NCBI RefSeq assembly: GCF_023276355.1
Contig: NZ_JALLPL010000001.1
Location: forward strand, 1,054,001 to 1,118,000
Source of the DNA: Haloplanus sp. XH21
GTDB taxonomy: Archaea > Halobacteriota > Halobacteria > Halobacteriales > Haloferacaceae
DNA: 64,000 nt
Direction of reading: 5' to 3'
A program made the translations under genes and the position numbers. Positions 35,330 to 42,866 of this stretch are shown piece after piece; position 1 is the first letter of the stretch; each line of letters begins with the position of its first letter. A model generated the notes under the pieces. The model did no database searches. It was not told where the DNA came from and saw only the letters and a program-made list of their open reading frames with translations.

Positions 35330-35987
35330 CGTCGTACACCTCCGACCGAATCGCCGACAGCTCGTCCGAGCCGACGAGCGTAATCCCGTCGTCGAACTGC
35401 TGCTGGAGGCGGTCTCCAATTCGTCTCGCGCTGTCAGTCGACTCGACTAACACTTCGAACGAGTACCGATTGCCGTCGAACTTGGTTTCCTCTAAGTCAC
35501 TGACGATGGACTGGACGGAGCGACGGGCTTGGGTTTTGTCGTCGTCGACGAGGACCAGCAGGTCGATGTCGCTCGCGCGGTCAGCATTGCCACGAGCGAC
35601 ACTGCCGAACAGGAGGATTCCGACGAGGTTGTCGAGTGCCTCCTGTGTGCGGTCGATGACTGTTTTGAGTGGTTTGTGGAATTCGGTCTGTGGAACCGAG
35701 AGAACGGGATCGGGCTTCGAGAGCCGGTCGCGACGAATACTGACGTACCGTTTTCTGCCATCTCGACGGGTCTGGATCGCTCCCGTCTCGTTGAGTAGGC
35801 GCACCGACTTCGAAATCGTCGCCTGGGTGGCGTCAATCATCTCCGCCAGTCTACTCACCGTGTACTCTTCGTATGGTTCCTCGATTAACAGTCCGAGGAG
35901 GTCTTGCATCGCCTGATAGCGGAATACCCGATCGCCGGGAAACGGATATTCCAGCGCGATCGTGGTCTTTTCTTTCCCATTAGGCAT
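35319..35987 (-). CDS. HTH plus MNT-type nucleotidyltransferase antitoxin
   Basis: A 222-residue protein with two domains. Residues 25-85 are a winged helix ('YTVSRLAEMIDATQATISKS', 'VRLLNETGAI'). Residues 105-215 are a minimal nucleotidyltransferase with the motif 'ILLFGSVARGNADRASDIDL' (GSx10DxD). In MNT/HEPN systems this enzyme AMPylates and silences the HEPN RNase, and the HTH may control the operon. The frame is intact while its partner toxin is disrupted. An AT-rich region with a TATA-like stretch precedes the start at 35987. Confidence 0.82.
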   Translation of the reverse strand: MPNGKEKTTIALEYPFPGDRVFRYQAMQDLLGLLIEEPYEEYTVSRLAEMIDATQATISKSVRLLNETGAIQTRRDGRKRYVSIRRDRLSKPDPVLSVPQTEFHKPLKTVIDRTQEALDNLVGILLFGSVARGNADRASDIDLLVLVDDDKTQARRSVQSIVSDLEETKFDGNRYSFEVLVESTDSARRIGDRLQQQFDDGITLVGSDELSAIRSEVYDDGE

Positions 35988-36084
35988 AGAATTCCTATTG
36001 GGAATATATTGCCGTAAAGCTAGGGCTCGCAGATTTCAGGCTGCTCGAAGGTTCTTGTTTATTATAAGGAATCCTTACATAATC

Positions 36085-36348
36085 ATGAACAGCGACACTC
36101 CCGAAATCACGACCGTGACGCCAAAGGATCAGATTACGATCCCGAGTCGGCTCCGAGAAGAGTTCGGTCTGCAACAAGGAACGAAGCTGATGGTCGTTCC
36201 CACCGACTACGGCCTCGTGCTGAAGAAAGTCGAGCTCCCCTCGGTCGAAGAGTTCCGACAGCGTGTCGAAGAGCGCGCTGACGAGGTTGAGCTCTCGATA
36301 ACCGAAGTAGCCGAGCTCGTCCATGAAGCGCGGAACAACGTTGAATGA
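36085..36348 (+). CDS. vapB: AbrB/VapB-type antitoxin
   Basis: An 87-residue protein with the swapped-hairpin AbrB fold: 'EITTVTPKDQITIPSRLREE' and 'FGLQQGTKLMVVPTDYGLVL'. The C-terminal helix would bind a PIN toxin. The ATG at 36085 is preceded by an AT-rich box about 15-35 bases upstream. Its TGA overlaps the ATG of the PIN-like frame (ATGA), the usual vapBC arrangement. The toxin frame is broken. Confidence 0.82.
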   Translation: MNSDTPEITTVTPKDQITIPSRLREEFGLQQGTKLMVVPTDYGLVLKKVELPSVEEFRQRVEERADEVELSITEVAELVHEARNNVE

Positions 36349-36564
36349 CAGCGGTGCTCGACACCACCGTCTTGATTTCGGGTGCCATTTCGACCGGCGT
36401 TCTCCCACACGGTGTTCGTCGCTGGGTTGAGGGGTGACTACCAACTCGTTGTCTCGACCGCTACCCTAACCGAATTCCGGGAGACGCTGCTCAAATACCT
36501 CGAAAACCCACATGTGCGAAGCGGATATCCAAACGGAGGTCGCAGAGACAGAGGAGGCGACTAA
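36345..36564 (+). pseudogene. VapC PIN-domain toxin, frameshifted and truncated
   Basis: The frame from ATG 36345 begins 'MTAVLDTTVLISGAIS', the PIN opening with its first acidic residue, then stops at 36435. The PIN pattern continues one frame over as 'HTVFVAGLRGDYQLVVSTAT' and 'LTEFRETLLKYLENPHV', so a single-base change near 36397-36409 broke it. The C-terminal half with the remaining acidic residues is missing, since an unrelated zinc-ribbon gene starts there. The toxin should be inactive. Confidence 0.72.
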
Positions 36565-36737
36565 TCCTTCCCCGTCGACTCAACCATCGGCTCCCCGCAC
36601 TCCGGGCAGTGCTCGTGCGTATTGTCGAACTGCTCATCACATGCTGGGCACTGGAACGTATCAGTGCTATTGGCTGCGTTCTTCGCAGTCTGCTTGAACT
36701 CCTCGACCTGTCGCCCGAGCTCGTTGAAAAGCCCCAT
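36561..36737 (-). CDS. Small zinc-ribbon protein
   Basis: A 58-residue protein from ATG 36737. The N-terminal helix is 'MGLFNELGRQVEEFKQTAKN', and the ribbon is 'FQCPACDEQFDNTHEHCPEC' (two CPxC knuckles). This helix-plus-ribbon layout is widespread in haloarchaea, with unknown role. Its end overlaps the end of the vapC remnant by four bases, on the other strand. Confidence 0.72.
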   Translation of the reverse strand: MGLFNELGRQVEEFKQTAKNAANSTDTFQCPACDEQFDNTHEHCPECGEPMVESTGKD

Positions 36738-36805
36738 GGGTTCTTCAAACGAGGGCACCGCGAGACAAAAGCGTTTGCCGGAGCATCCGGGGAAGAACAT
36801 ACTCG

Positions 36806-36836
36806 ATACGCAGTACAGAGTGAATTGTCGTATTAG
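36806..36836 (+). repeat. 31-bp direct repeat, right copy
   Basis: Same direction as 33124-33154 with three differences, all within 'GGATTACC' versus 'GAATTGTC'. It lies immediately before the left end of the IS200/IS605 element, so it may be part of the sequence the element inserted next to. Confidence 0.6.
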
Positions 36837-36942
36837 CTGAAAGTAGGCGCTAAGCCCCCTACCTCAGCGAGCGCCGACCGAACGGGAGGCGCGAGCAGGG
36901 AGGGGATACAGCGCCGTACAGTTCTCATACACGATTCGGTGG

Positions 36943-36966
36943 CAGGCCCACAGGCCCACAGGCCCA
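36943..36966 (+). repeat. Three tandem copies of CAGGCCCA
   Basis: The 8-base unit CAGGCCCA is repeated three times without gaps, 50 bases upstream of tnpA. It lies between the left-end hairpin and the transposase start and might affect copy number by slippage or be a regulatory site. Nothing further can be said from sequence. Confidence 0.7.
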
Positions 36967-37016
36967 CGCAATCACAACGTTTGTGCAGTAGGGTAGCATA
37001 GTATTGATCGAACCCA

Positions 37017-37421
37017 ATGGAGTCCGACCTCGACTCGGGAGCGCACTCGACGTATTCCCTGCACTACCACCTGATACTCACCACGAAGTATCGGCGCGGA
37101 GTGCTAACCGAGGAGCGAACCCAATTCATTCACGAGGTCATCAGCGGGTTCACGGACAACTACGGTGTCGAACTGACGCACCTCGACGGCGAGGACGACC
37201 ACGTACATATCCTCTTCCGAGCGAAGCCAACCACAGACCTCGTGAAGTTTATCAACACGGCCAAGGGCGCGACTGCCCGCCGTATCCGCAACGAGTACGC
37301 GGACGAACTCAAGACCGAACTGTGGGGCGACTCGTTCTGGAACGACTCGTACTGCCTCATCTCGACGGGGCAGGTGTCGCTGGATGTGCTGAAACAGTAC
37401 GTCGAGGACCAACGCGAGTAG
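37017..37421 (+). CDS. tnpA: TnpA, IS200/IS605 Y1 transposase
   Basis: A 134-residue single-domain HUH transposase: 'YSLHYHLILTTKYRRGVL' at the start, HUH-like 'DDHVHILFRAKPTTDLVKFI' and the catalytic Tyr in 'DVLKQYVEDQRE' near the end. It cuts and joins single-stranded DNA at hairpin-guided ends. Length and motifs are complete, so it may be active. tnpB starts two bases after its stop. Confidence 0.93.
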   Translation: MESDLDSGAHSTYSLHYHLILTTKYRRGVLTEERTQFIHEVISGFTDNYGVELTHLDGEDDHVHILFRAKPTTDLVKFINTAKGATARRIRNEYADELKTELWGDSFWNDSYCLISTGQVSLDVLKQYVEDQRE

Positions 37422-37422
37422 A

Positions 37423-38664
37423 ATGTACTACGCCTACAAGTTCCGTCTCAAGCCGTCCGACGCCCACCGTGAGGAGTTGGACCGCCACCGAGACATTTGT
37501 AGGCAACTGTACAACCACACACTCTACCGCCTCAACGAGTACCAAGACGAACACGGTGAACTGCCGTCCATGACCACGCTACGGGCGGAGCTCCCCGACC
37601 TCAAGCAGTGGTGGGACGACCTCTCGGACGTGTACTCGAAGGTTCTCCAAACCGTCGTGGAACGCCTGTTCGACAACCTCAACGGGCTCTCGGCGCTCAA
37701 GAGGAACGGCTACGGCGTCGGTCACCTCAAGTGGAAGCCCCCACGGGAGTTCCGCAGTTTCACGTACCAGTCTGGCTTCAAGCTCGACAAGAAGGGCGGT
37801 CAGACTGTGCTGTCGCTCTCGAAACTCGCGGACATACCGATTCGGCTCCACCGCGCCATCCCCGACATCGCCACCGTGAAGCAGGTCACGCTCAAGAAAG
37901 AACCGACGGGTGAGTGGTTCGCCACATTCGGCGTCGAAATGGACCGTGAACTACCCGAGCCTCCCGAGAACCCTGAACGGTGCGTCGGCATCGACGTGGG
38001 GATTCTCAAGTACGCACACGACACCGACGGCACGGCGGTCGGGCCGCTCACTCTCTCCGACGAGCGCGAACGGTTGGAGCGCGAGCAACGGAAGCTCTCA
38101 CGGAAGCAACACGGGTCGAACAACTACGAGAAGCAACGGCGTCGAGTCGCGGAGTGTCACGCCGACCTCCGACGGAAGCGCCGCGACTTCTTGCACAAGC
38201 TCTCGGCGTACTACGCTCGGGAATACGACCTCGTGGCGGTCGAAGACCTGAACGTGAAGGGGATGATGGAAAGTCCGTCGAACAGTCGGAATACTGCATC
38301 GGCAGCGTGGCGGACGTTCCTCTCGTTGCTCGAATACAAGTGCGACCGCGAAGGGACGCACTTCGTGGCGGTCAATCCGAGAGGGACGACGAAAGAGTGC
38401 GCGTCGTGTGGCGTTTCGACGGAGAAGCCGTTGTGGGTCCGTGAACACGCCTGTCCGGCCTGCGGGTTTGAGGCAGACAGAGACGCGAACGCGGCGTGGA
38501 ACATCCTTTCTCGCGGTCTACAAGATGTAGGAGTGGGATACTCCGAATCAACGCCTGTGGAGACTGCGCTCCCTACGGGAACCACTACGGTTCCTGCAAA
38601 GCGCGTCGTGGAAGCAGGAAGCCCTGCCCTCAAGGAGCGAACGGCGTCAGCCGTGAGCGAGTAG
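37423..38664 (+). CDS. tnpB: TnpB, RNA-guided nuclease of the IS200/IS605 element
   Basis: A 413-residue protein with an N-terminal helix-rich region ('YYAYKFRLKPSDAHREELDR'), and RuvC parts with the Asp in 'CVGIDVGILKYAHD', the Glu in 'YDLVAVEDLNVKGM' and the Asp in 'EADRDANAAWNIL'. A zinc finger lies before the last ('CASCG ... CPACG'). All three acidic residues are present, so nuclease activity is plausible. Known TnpB proteins use an RNA from the element's right end to cut DNA and favour retention of the element. Eukaryotic Fanzor and Cas12 are relatives. Confidence 0.93.
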   Translation: MYYAYKFRLKPSDAHREELDRHRDICRQLYNHTLYRLNEYQDEHGELPSMTTLRAELPDLKQWWDDLSDVYSKVLQTVVERLFDNLNGLSALKRNGYGVGHLKWKPPREFRSFTYQSGFKLDKKGGQTVLSLSKLADIPIRLHRAIPDIATVKQVTLKKEPTGEWFATFGVEMDRELPEPPENPERCVGIDVGILKYAHDTDGTAVGPLTLSDERERLEREQRKLSRKQHGSNNYEKQRRRVAECHADLRRKRRDFLHKLSAYYAREYDLVAVEDLNVKGMMESPSNSRNTASAAWRTFLSLLEYKCDREGTHFVAVNPRGTTKECASCGVSTEKPLWVREHACPACGFEADRDANAAWNILSRGLQDVGVGYSESTPVETALPTGTTTVPAKRVVEAGSPALKERTASAVSE

Positions 38665-38682
38665 GGGTGGGTAGTTCACATA
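38500..38682 (+). ncRNA. Probable guide RNA (omega/reRNA) region at the tnpB 3' end
   Basis: In this family the guide RNA overlaps the 3' end of tnpB and the right end, with the guide formed by flanking DNA. Here the last 160 bases of tnpB and the right end contain repeated GC-rich stems (for example GGAAGCC...CGGCGTCAGCCG). The guide would be read from about 38683 onward, inside the 3' end of the nuclease-like gene on the other strand. Placement is inferred from family knowledge. Confidence 0.4.
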
Positions 38683-39917
38683 ACCGACTCCCGCAGCTTC
38701 CATACGTCCGTCGAGGGGTCCAGATTCGACGGTTCGGCGCCCCGTGTCGTCAGAATTCCCGCGTGATACAGCATCGCCTTGAGCTGGAAGACCGTCGGCG
38801 AGTGGTACACGTCCCCGTCGGCCAGCGTGGCGGACTGTAACTCGCCGTCGGCGTTCAGCACGCGACTGCGAACGGCTTGGTCGCCGCGGACGAACAACTC
38901 GACGGTGAAGGAGGGATGGAGTTCGTGGAGGTACTCGACGACCTCCGGCAGCGTCGGCTCGGGAATCCGGTCCGCGTGCATCCGCTGAAGTTCTTCGACG
39001 AGCAGTTTCGTCGCGGGATACTCGTAGACCACCCGGCGAGTGAGCAGTCCCCACTTCGGGGCGATGTCGCAGAAACGCTTGCGTGACCGTTTCCAGTCGT
39101 CGAACGCGCGGAGCGCGTCGTCGACCGATTCGTACTCCCGGAGCGCGAACCGGACGACCTCTCTCCCGAGGGGCGTCAGGTGAATACGGTCGGGGTCGTC
39201 GTCGACGAGATTCAGGAACGCGGCTCCCGTGCGCGCGTCGTCGACTGCGCGCACGACTCGCTCGGCCAGAATGCCCTCCGTCTCTGCCGTATGATGCACG
39301 GCGAGCGGGTACGCGAGGTAGTTCTTCGGGTGGTTGAGCCCGAACGACTTGTCCGCGACGCCCTGCGCGCTGGCCTGGAATCGGATCGCGCTCGTCTCCG
39401 TCGTCGTCCGGTTTCCGACCATGCGCGGGGCTTCGATGGCCTCGACGGCGCCGTCCGTCTCGACACCGAGGACGCCGACGTTCAACTCCCGGGCGAGCGT
39501 GCAGGCCGATTGGGAGATAGCACTCGCCGGCGCCGCGACGTAGGCGGCGTTGGCCTCGTGCAATCGGTCGTACGCTTGGACGATCCCGCGTTCGATGTCG
39601 ACCCGGCCGTGATCCGTATGCCCTTTCGCTTCGACGACGATCAACGGCGGGTCGTCACCCAGTCGGTCGACGGCGAGGAGCCCGTCGTCGAGGGTGCGAA
39701 CGCCGACCAGGTCGGGATAGCCGGTGCCGACCCGAACGTGATTGAACGGCGAGAGCGCGTCCTTGATCTCCGGGCCGATGTGCTGGCTGGCGAGCCAGCG
39801 ATCCGAGGAGAACTGCGTGTCGACGACGGCGTATCCCTCGTCGGCTTCGGGGAAGAGCCGCCGTTTCGTGTGCGCGAGCACCTGTGGCTCGGTCAGACTG
39901 CCTGCCGCGCTTGCCAT
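38676..39917 (-). CDS. PD-(D/E)XK nuclease-like protein with C-terminal winged helix
   Basis: A 413-residue protein. Residues 60-150 carry the nuclease core: 'VRVGTGYPDLVGVRTLDDGL', then 'PPLIVVEAKGHTDHGRVDIE' (PD ... ExK) and 'GIVQAYDRLHEANAAYVAAP'. The rest contains winged-helix-like stretches ('LTPLGREVVRFALREYESVD' and 'VYHSPTVFQLKAMLYHAGIL'). It may be a restriction-like or DNA-repair enzyme. No partner methyltransferase is adjacent. The IS200/IS605 element ends right at its stop codon, leaving the frame complete. GC is core-like. Confidence 0.65.
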   Translation of the reverse strand: MASAAGSLTEPQVLAHTKRRLFPEADEGYAVVDTQFSSDRWLASQHIGPEIKDALSPFNHVRVGTGYPDLVGVRTLDDGLLAVDRLGDDPPLIVVEAKGHTDHGRVDIERGIVQAYDRLHEANAAYVAAPASAISQSACTLARELNVGVLGVETDGAVEAIEAPRMVGNRTTTETSAIRFQASAQGVADKSFGLNHPKNYLAYPLAVHHTAETEGILAERVVRAVDDARTGAAFLNLVDDDPDRIHLTPLGREVVRFALREYESVDDALRAFDDWKRSRKRFCDIAPKWGLLTRRVVYEYPATKLLVEELQRMHADRIPEPTLPEVVEYLHELHPSFTVELFVRGDQAVRSRVLNADGELQSATLADGDVYHSPTVFQLKAMLYHAGILTTRGAEPSNLDPSTDVWKLRESVM

Positions 39918-40269
39918 GCTTGGTCAGTTCCGGGAGCTAGCACATCAAGATTCGGTCGATGCAGGGCCCCGCTTTGCTGATCTGTGGGCGCGTTTCGTGT
40001 CGCGACACCCCGACTCATTGCTGATGGCCGAGGAGCTCGACATCTCCCCGCTTGACGCGATCACGACATCGGTCGCGAAACGCCGTCGATTCGTCGGCAT
40101 CGCCGCCACCGGAGGAGGAGAGATCGTCACGTCCACCGAAACCGACGGCCCCGACCTCGTCGGCCGCGCCACTCCCACAGACAACTATCTAAATTCTGAT
40201 AGTATATTAATCCACAGCAGTTTATCACTACCTACGGGGAACCGAAATTGCAGAATTCCGGTCTTCTAA
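39916..40269 (+). CDS. Short ORF of unknown function, possibly a gene remnant
   Basis: A 117-residue frame starting at ATG 39916, which overlaps the start codon of the divergent nuclease-like gene. The middle ('DLWARFVSRHPDSLLMAEEL', 'DAITTSVAKRRRFVGIAATG', 'GPDLVGRATPTDNYL') looks protein-like with GC-rich codons. After 'DNYL' the composition turns AT-rich and the tail is not protein-like. It may be the end of a gene cut by insertion or deletion. No family recognised. Confidence 0.35.
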   Translation: MLGQFRELAHQDSVDAGPRFADLWARFVSRHPDSLLMAEELDISPLDAITTSVAKRRRFVGIAATGGGEIVTSTETDGPDLVGRATPTDNYLNSDSILIHSSLSLPTGNRNCRIPVF

Positions 40270-40448
40270 AATTGACACACAAAAAATAATTCGACAGAGA
40301 CAAGGGCCCGTTGCTACGAAACGAACTGTACGAAGATGTCTCGGACAAGGCCGTCATATGAGCACCGGCGCGGATATACTGATGCTCACCGGAAAGGGAC
40401 CAATCGGACTGTAGCAGTCAGACGGGGCCAGACTCCCCCCGCGGAAAA

Positions 40449-41786
40449 ATGACTGGCCAAAACCGCGTCGCGGAAGCGAACGGCGTCGAGGGTACGCCTC
40501 GACGTGGCCTATTTATGGCGACGGTCGGGTTTTTCGCAGGCCTCACCACGATCGTGTTCTACGGGGCTGCCGGCCCGATATTTGAGGAACACTTGGCCCT
40601 CACCGGCGTTTTCCACGGACTGTTGTTAGGCTCGCCACACCTCAGCAAAGCAGTGCTGCGGATCCCGTTCGGGGCCTGGGTCGACGAGGCCGGCGGAAAG
40701 AAACCGATGCTCATCCTGTTAGCCTCGACGATCGTCGGGATCGCAGGTCTCGTCGTCACGCTGTTTCTGACGTACCCCCACGATTTCGGGATGCATCTGT
40801 ACCCGCTGCTCGTGCTGTTCGGCCTGCTGGCGGGCGCCGGCGGGGCGACGTTCTCCGTCGGAATCAGCCAGACCTCCTACTGGTACCCCAGCGACAGACA
40901 GGGGTTCGCGATGGGCGCGTTCGCCGGCGCCGGTAACATCGGCCCGGGGATGGTCGTCTATGTCCTGCCGGTCCTGATTGGTCTCACGGGGCTGGCGATC
41001 GCCTACGGGATCTGGCTCGCGTTCGTCGTCGCCGTCACCATCGCCTACGCCACCTACGCTGTCGACCCGTACTACTTCCAGCTGCTCCGCCAGGGGAACG
41101 ACCAGGAGGCGGCGACGGAGACGGCGGACGAACTCGGACAGGACATCTTCCCGTCCGGGAACGCCTGGGACTCGCTGCGAGAATCCGCGTCGATCCGACG
41201 GACGTGGGTGCTCGTCTTCCTCTATACGGTCTCGTTCGGCGGCGGGTTCACCTCGCTGTCCGCGTGGTTTCCCACCTACTGGGACCTGTTCCACGGCTTC
41301 GACCTCTCGACAGCGGGGCTGCTCGCGGGCATCTTCATCGTCTACGGCTCCCTCATCAGGATTCCCGGCGGTAGCATCAGTGACCGATTCGGTGGTGAGA
41401 ACGTCGCGATCGCGAGTTTCAGCGTCATGGCCGTCGGTGCGGTCGTCATGACCTTCGCGAGCGGTTTCTGGCCGGCGTTCATCGGGATGATGATCCTCGG
41501 CACGGGGATGGGGATCGCTAACGCCGCCGTCTTCGAGTTGGTCCCGAAGTTCGTCCCCGAAGCCGTCGGTGGCGCCTCCGGTTGGATCAGCGGCGTCGGC
41601 GGCGGCGGGACACTCATCATCCTCCCGGCGCTGGGCTACTACACCGACGTCTTCGGGCAGATCGGGTACGCACGCGGGTTCTCCCTGTTCGTCGTCCTGA
41701 GCGCGATCTGTGCCCTGGTCTCGTGGGGGCTGAAGCATTACGACCCCGATGTCGACGCGACCGTCGACGAAACACCGGTTCATTAG
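40449..41786 (+). CDS. NarK/NasA-like nitrate/nitrite MFS transporter
   Basis: A 445-residue MFS protein with 12 helices. It has the nitrate signature region 'GGATFSVGISQTSYWYPSDR' after helix 4-5 and 'GFAMGAFAGAGNIGPGM', plus 'RIPFGAWVDEAGGKKPM' and 'RIPGGSISDRFGGENV' as MFS loops. It likely moves nitrate and/or nitrite across the membrane. No nitrate or nitrite reductase gene is present within the window, so it stands alone here. The upstream 180 bases are AT-rich and may hold its promoter. Confidence 0.85.
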   Translation: MTGQNRVAEANGVEGTPRRGLFMATVGFFAGLTTIVFYGAAGPIFEEHLALTGVFHGLLLGSPHLSKAVLRIPFGAWVDEAGGKKPMLILLASTIVGIAGLVVTLFLTYPHDFGMHLYPLLVLFGLLAGAGGATFSVGISQTSYWYPSDRQGFAMGAFAGAGNIGPGMVVYVLPVLIGLTGLAIAYGIWLAFVVAVTIAYATYAVDPYYFQLLRQGNDQEAATETADELGQDIFPSGNAWDSLRESASIRRTWVLVFLYTVSFGGGFTSLSAWFPTYWDLFHGFDLSTAGLLAGIFIVYGSLIRIPGGSISDRFGGENVAIASFSVMAVGAVVMTFASGFWPAFIGMMILGTGMGIANAAVFELVPKFVPEAVGGASGWISGVGGGGTLIILPALGYYTDVFGQIGYARGFSLFVVLSAICALVSWGLKHYDPDVDATVDETPVH

Positions 41787-41855
41787 GTTGCCAGTCCCGA
41801 GCGCTCACTGAACGGCCCGGATTTCGCCCGCCCGTGACGGAGGGCTGTGAGAGAC

Positions 41856-42302
41856 CTACTCCTCCGGGTCCCGGTGGACGGTCAATACCGGAATCTCGGA
41901 GTGGCGGACAACGTCTTCGGTCACGCTACCGAGTAGCGCTCGCTTAACGCCCGTTCGACCGTGGGTTCCCATGACGATGACATCGATATCGTGGTCCTCA
42001 GCGTACGTGAGAATATCGTCGTGCGGGTTTCCACGTCGGACAGCGCTCGTCGCTTCGATGCCACGGTCCGCTGCCTGCGCGGCGACATCGCCGGTGGCTT
42101 CCTGTCCTTCCTGCTCGAACGCGTCCAAAAGGGCATCCAATCCAGGTACTCCCTCACCCGTCCCGGAAACAGAGGTCGGTTGGTCGACGATGTAGAGCAC
42201 GTGGAGCGTTGCCCCGTGTATTTCAGCGAGGTCGATGGCGGTCTCCTCTGCGGGCCCGACTGCCTCGCTGCCGTCCGTCGGAAGAAGCGCTCGGTCGAAC
42301 AT
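41856..42302 (-). CDS. Universal stress protein, UspA family
   Basis: A 148-residue Usp domain: 'FDRALLPTDGSEAVGPAEET' at the start and the complete ATP-binding loop 'VIVMGTHGRTGVKRALLGSV' near the end (G-x2-G-x9-G-S). Unlike the Usp at 21261, it keeps the canonical glycine spacing, so ATP binding is likely. It is convergent with the NarK-like gene, and no operon is seen. Confidence 0.9.
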   Translation of the reverse strand: MFDRALLPTDGSEAVGPAEETAIDLAEIHGATLHVLYIVDQPTSVSGTGEGVPGLDALLDAFEQEGQEATGDVAAQAADRGIEATSAVRRGNPHDDILTYAEDHDIDVIVMGTHGRTGVKRALLGSVTEDVVRHSEIPVLTVHRDPEE

Positions 42303-42414
42303 GGACTCCTGGCTCTGACACTATCAGGGGACGCGTGTTAAGAGTGGCCACGCCCCGGTAACTTCTATCCACCCCTGAGACACTCATCTGGTCCGACAAT
42401 CCAAGGACGGTGCC

Positions 42415-42711
42415 GTGACCACTCGTCCGGATCGCTCGTTCCTCCAGTGCTTGTTTACCGGGATGGCGCGGCACCCCGAGGAGAACCGCGATATCGTGTT
42501 CGACTACGGGTACACCACTCGGCGCGGCGGAACGGGGTACGGCCTCAGTATCGTCGCGCGGGTCGCCGAGGCCCACGGCTGGCCCGTTCGCGTCACCGAC
42601 GGCGACGCCGGCGGCGCCTGGTTCGAGTTCACGGGCGTATCACGCTGGCGGCCGAGTGACGCCGGCGGCCTATGCCGTTGCGAACGGCGTCTCGCTCCGG
42701 TATCGCCGTGA
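42415..42711 (+). pseudogene. Histidine kinase ATPase-domain remnant
   Basis: Within this frame '[20 protein letters not shown]' and '[20 protein letters not shown]' and 'GGAWFEFTG' match the last third of a histidine kinase HATPase domain (F and G2 boxes). The sensor, the phosphorylated-His helix and the N box are absent, and the sequence after 'FTG' is unrelated. It is therefore the 3' tail of a lost kinase gene, and the GTG start at 42415 is not a real one. Confidence 0.7.
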
Positions 42712-42866
42712 AACGCCTAGGATCACGCCCCACGGGCTCGTGGGCTGACCCGCCGATACAGCCCCTCTGTCGACCGGTACGTCGACAATCGTCGATAGCT
42801 CGACGGAGAAAAATATGAGTTATCCGTCTGGAGTACAGTCGTGGACGTAGCTATCACGGAACACCC

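Larger units (their letters stand above)
36841..38682 (+). mobile_element. IS200/IS605-family insertion sequence with tnpA and tnpB
   Basis: The left part contains a subterminal imperfect hairpin (36856-36907, arms ending GCGCC/GGCGC and CCCCCTACCTC/AGGGAGGGG), then tnpA and tnpB in tandem. The right part ends soon after tnpB with 'CGGCGTCAGCCG' and 'GAGTAGGGG'. The right border lies at about the stop of the next gene (38676). Boundaries are estimates. The family inserts single-stranded without target duplication, at a short target sequence on its left side. Confidence 0.8.

Noticed and set aside
36943..36966. Possible CRISPR-like or regulatory array (CAGGCCCA three times).
   Set aside because: Units are contiguous, 8 bases long and without spacers. 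No cas gene is in the window. Recorded only as a tandem repeat.
42460..42711. Functional small histidine kinase-like ATPase.
   Set aside because: Only the last motifs are present. N box and phosphorylation site are missing, so a remnant is the better reading.
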